15,235 bases of DNA from Acidobacteriota bacterium (GTDB taxonomy: Bacteria; Acidobacteriota; Holophagae; Thermotomaculales; Thermotomaculaceae), in the NCBI GenBank assembly GCA_003650445.1, contig QMQE01000047.1, positions 1 through 15,235 of the forward strand, read 5' to 3'. A program made the translations under genes and the position numbers. The notes below the pieces were generated by a model. The model worked only from the letters and a program-made list of their open reading frames with translations, was not told the DNA's origin and did no database searches. Position 1 is the stretch's first letter, and each line of letters opens with the position of its first letter. This document shows, piece by piece, positions 13,608 to 15,235 of this stretch.

Positions 13608-14081
13608 ATGTACAACAAAGTCACCCTCATTGGAAGAGCCGGCACCGACGCCGAAGTCCGTTACACTCAAAACCAGAGTAAAATTGTCAAATTCAGTATG
13701 GCAACCAACCGATACTGGAACGACCGCTCCGGCGTGCGTCAGGAAAAAACAGAATGGCACAACATCGTCTGCTGGGGATATCTCGCTGATCGTGCCGAAA
13801 AGATGGTCACAAAGGGCTCTTTAATTATGGTAGAAGGGGCAATCGAATATTCAAACTGGCAGGATAATGAGGGTATCAAGCATTATCGCACAGACATCCG
13901 GGCACAGACCCTTCTGATGTTATCTGCCAAGCGTTCCGGCGGGGCCCCCGGGCCGCAGCCCGGCCCTGTGGATTCAGCATCTGCACCGGAACCCACTTCC
14001 CGGCCGGAGCCCACTTCCACTGACTTTGTAGATGATATCGAGGTCCCCAAAAGCGACCTTGATGATGATATTCCTTTTTAA
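13608..14081 (+). CDS. ssb: Single-stranded DNA-binding protein
   Basis: The 157-residue protein has an N-terminal OB fold (about 1-108) opening MYNKVTLIGRAGTDAEVRYT, with aromatic residues typical of SSB in NRYWNDR, EWHNIVCWG and YSNWQ. A Pro/Ser-rich linker (about 109-145) leads to the acidic tip DLDDDIPF, the conserved site that docks repair and replication proteins. It binds single-stranded DNA as a tetramer in known bacterial members. AAGGAG at 13596-13601 precedes the ATG. It is 18 bases after the chemoreceptor-like gene and ends the long run of co-directional genes. It is not beside rpsF/rpsR, its neighbours in many bacteria. It may be the main SSB or an extra copy. Confidence 0.94.
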   Translation: MYNKVTLIGRAGTDAEVRYTQNQSKIVKFSMATNRYWNDRSGVRQEKTEWHNIVCWGYLADRAEKMVTKGSLIMVEGAIEYSNWQDNEGIKHYRTDIRAQTLLMLSAKRSGGAPGPQPGPVDSASAPEPTSRPEPTSTDFVDDIEVPKSDLDDDIPF

Positions 14082-14086
14082 GAAAC

Positions 14087-14225
14087 GTGTTCTGTGCGCC
14101 TGTGGCGCCGGTGTTCTGTGTTCTGAAAGAAGGGAAAGGAATAACACGCATTGACAACTCTCCGTGACCATCCTGGTTTTGCCTTGTCTTTCCGGTCAGA
14201 ACACAGAACACGGAACACAGAACAT
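14087..14225 (+). repeat. Inverted GTGTTCTGTG / CACAGAACAC repeat cluster in the ssb-sigma gap
   Basis: GTGTTCTGTG occurs at 14087-14096 and 14111-14120. The 16-base GTGTTCTGTGTTCTGA (14111-14126) is perfectly inverted as TCAGAACACAGAACAC at 14196-14211, followed by a further GGAACACAGAACA. Between the two left copies is a GC hairpin, GCGCC-TGT-GGCGC (14096-14108), 15 bases after the ssb stop. The 69-base loop of the large dyad is long for an intrinsic terminator, though TTTTTT follows at about 14228-14233. The gap 14082-14283 (202 bases) contains no gene. The related phrase CGCACAGAACACGT occurs at 3158-3171. Confidence 0.65.
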
Positions 14226-14246
14226 CTCTTTTTTAAAACTTCTAAG
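14220..14246 (+). promoter_or_regulatory. Possible ECF-type promoter upstream of the sigma factor gene
   Basis: GAACAT (14220-14225) and TCTAAG (14241-14246), 15 bases apart, resemble the sigma-E class -35 (GGAACTT) and -10 (TCTGA/TCTAA) elements. Many ECF sigma genes drive their own promoter, so the position is sensible. The -35 match falls within the repetitive GAACAC phrases, so chance is a real possibility. Confidence 0.25.
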
Positions 14247-14283
14247 GTATTTTGTGCGTCAATAGAAACGGGAGGACAGAAAT

Positions 14284-14802
14284 TTGGAATTTGAAGCCAT
14301 TGCTCGCCAATATTCCGGGATGCTGTATCGCCACATTCATCGCATGGTGGGAAACCGGGAAGACGCGCAGGATGTTCTACAGGAAGTCCTGCTGTTGATT
14401 TTTCGTAAACTTCACACCTTCCGAGGGGATGCCAGCATGAAAACCTGGGTATTCCGGATTGCGTCCAATCGGGCCATCGATTTTATCCGCCAATCCCGGC
14501 GGCGCCCCACCGAGGCACTGGACGAAAAACTCTCAACGAAAGAATCCCCCCTGCTATTTGCCCAGCGCCGGGCCGAAATTGACGCATTGGGGAAAGCACT
14601 GGACTTACTCCCTGATGAACAACGGCAGGTTGTGGTGTTGAAAGAAATAAACGGCCTCACCTTCCGTGAAATTGCCGAAATACTTCAAATTCCTGAGAAT
14701 ACGGCAAAAACACGTATGTACACTTCCCTGAAAAAACTTCGGGAAATCCTTAGCCGAGACCGAAAACCGGCCTTTGGGCCTCAAGTGGAGGATGAAAAAT
14801 GA
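14284..14802 (+). CDS. ECF-family RNA polymerase sigma factor
   Basis: The 172-residue protein has sigma region 2 (about 8-75, with NREDAQDVLQEVLLLIFRKL and KTWVFRIASNRAIDFIR) and region 4 (about 110-160, with LPDEQRQVVVLKE and the helix-turn-helix LTFREIAEILQIPENTAKTR). Regions 1 and 3 are absent, as in ECF sigma-24/sigma-E types. It should direct RNA polymerase to its own promoter class when released by an anti-sigma factor. The start is TTG 14284: GGAGG at 14271-14275 lies eight bases upstream, and the reading frame has no ATG before region 2 begins. Its stop overlaps the start of the zinc-finger protein (ATGA), the usual sigma/anti-sigma arrangement. Confidence 0.93.
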   Translation: MEFEAIARQYSGMLYRHIHRMVGNREDAQDVLQEVLLLIFRKLHTFRGDASMKTWVFRIASNRAIDFIRQSRRRPTEALDEKLSTKESPLLFAQRRAEIDALGKALDLLPDEQRQVVVLKEINGLTFREIAEILQIPENTAKTRMYTSLKKLREILSRDRKPAFGPQVEDEK

Positions 14803-15235
14803 ACTGCCTGAACTCAGTTGAAATGATGGAACTCTTGTACGGTGAAGCAGACCCGGCAACACTTCACACATGGAGAGAACATCTTGCAGAATGCCCGGAT
14901 TGCCGGAACGTCTACTGGCAACTGAAAGACACATCAGACTGGTTTCGAAAGAAAGATTCCGGCGATGTTACGCCCCTTGTCATCCTGATGGCGCCCCCTT
15001 CTTCGGGAGTCCACAAGGCCCTTAAATTTGCCGCAGCAGCTGTACTTGCCATCTGTCTTGGTTTCGCCGGACTGTACGTCAACCGCTTTCAGCAGCAGAC
15101 GCAAACCCTCCTCGCAAGACAGCAGCAGGTGGAACAGAAAATCAGGAACACCAGCCTTGAGATGCAGGATACCAACCGGAATCAATACATGATGCTGCTG
15201 GCACTGAAAGATTATCTCGATAAAAACTATCAAAC
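14799..15235 (+). CDS. Zinc-finger anti-sigma factor, single-pass membrane protein (3' end outside window)
   Basis: 145 codons are visible and open to the window edge. The N-terminal cytoplasmic part has HLAECPDC (His28, Cys32, Cys35), the HxxxCxxC core of zinc-binding anti-sigma domains. One transmembrane helix (about 75-93, KFAAAAVLAICLGFAGLYV) follows. Then comes a Gln-rich, helical segment (QQQTQTLLARQQQVEQKI onward) that would lie in the periplasm and may form a coiled coil. It probably holds the upstream ECF sigma factor at the membrane and releases it on an envelope signal. The ATG overlaps the sigma stop codon, so the two are co-translated. The C-terminal sensor part cannot be judged. 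Confidence 0.87.
   Translation, partial: MNCLNSVEMMELLYGEADPATLHTWREHLAECPDCRNVYWQLKDTSDWFRKKDSGDVTPLVILMAPPSSGVHKALKFAAAAVLAICLGFAGLYVNRFQQQTQTLLARQQQVEQKIRNTSLEMQDTNRNQYMMLLALKDYLDKNYQ

Noticed and set aside
14096..14108. GC hairpin after ssb as an intrinsic terminator
   Set aside because: The stem is only five base pairs and no T-run follows it, so I describe it as part of the repeat cluster and do not call a terminator.

Overview
The window (about 15.2 kb, near 50% GC by eye) is ordinary bacterial chromosome, densely coded and almost entirely on the + strand. I see no mobile element, CRISPR array, tRNA, rRNA or phage gene. The host looks Gram-negative: it has a sigma-54 activator of the NtrX type, an envelope lipoprotein, a chemoreceptor-like membrane protein, a diguanylate cyclase and an ECF sigma/anti-sigma pair. 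I cannot name the phylum. The mix and the intergenic repeats would fit a deltaproteobacterial-grade or little-studied Gram-negative lineage, but that is a guess.

Layout. (1) 1-95, minus strand: the first 31 codons of an exodeoxyribonuclease III gene, divergent from (2) 212-1615, an exported papain-fold peptidase of the bleomycin hydrolase/PepC family. (3) 1783-2904: a stand-alone isocitrate dehydrogenase-family enzyme with its own probable promoter. (4) 2905-3193: a 289-base gap full of short purine-rich and hexamer repeats. (5) 3194-14081: nine genes on one strand, mostly overlapping or separated by 18 bases or fewer. They encode an NtrX-like regulator, pyrE, a ClC channel/transporter with CBS and RCK_C domains, alr, truA, a coiled-coil lipoprotein, a three-receiver diguanylate cyclase, a chemoreceptor-like membrane protein and ssb. 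(6) 14082-14283: a repeat-rich gap with a perfect 16-base inverted repeat. (7) 14284 to the end: an ECF sigma factor (TTG start) overlapping a zinc-finger anti-sigma factor that runs off the window.

How the genes may work together. The first half of the long run is housekeeping (pyrimidine synthesis, anion transport, D-alanine supply, tRNA modification). The second half holds three genes that look like one signalling unit: a lipoprotein with a LysM-like segment and coiled coils, a cytosolic c-di-GMP synthase in which only the middle receiver keeps a full phosphorylation site, and a two-helix membrane protein with a degenerate chemoreceptor tip. Their adjacency and overlap are seen in the sequence; a joint function is inferred. 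This trio is the best candidate here for an undescribed system. The sigma/anti-sigma pair is a separate envelope-stress type module.

The three larger gaps (1616-1782, 2905-3193, 14082-14283) share short repeated phrases, some in inverted orientation. This points to a dispersed intergenic repeat population in this genome.
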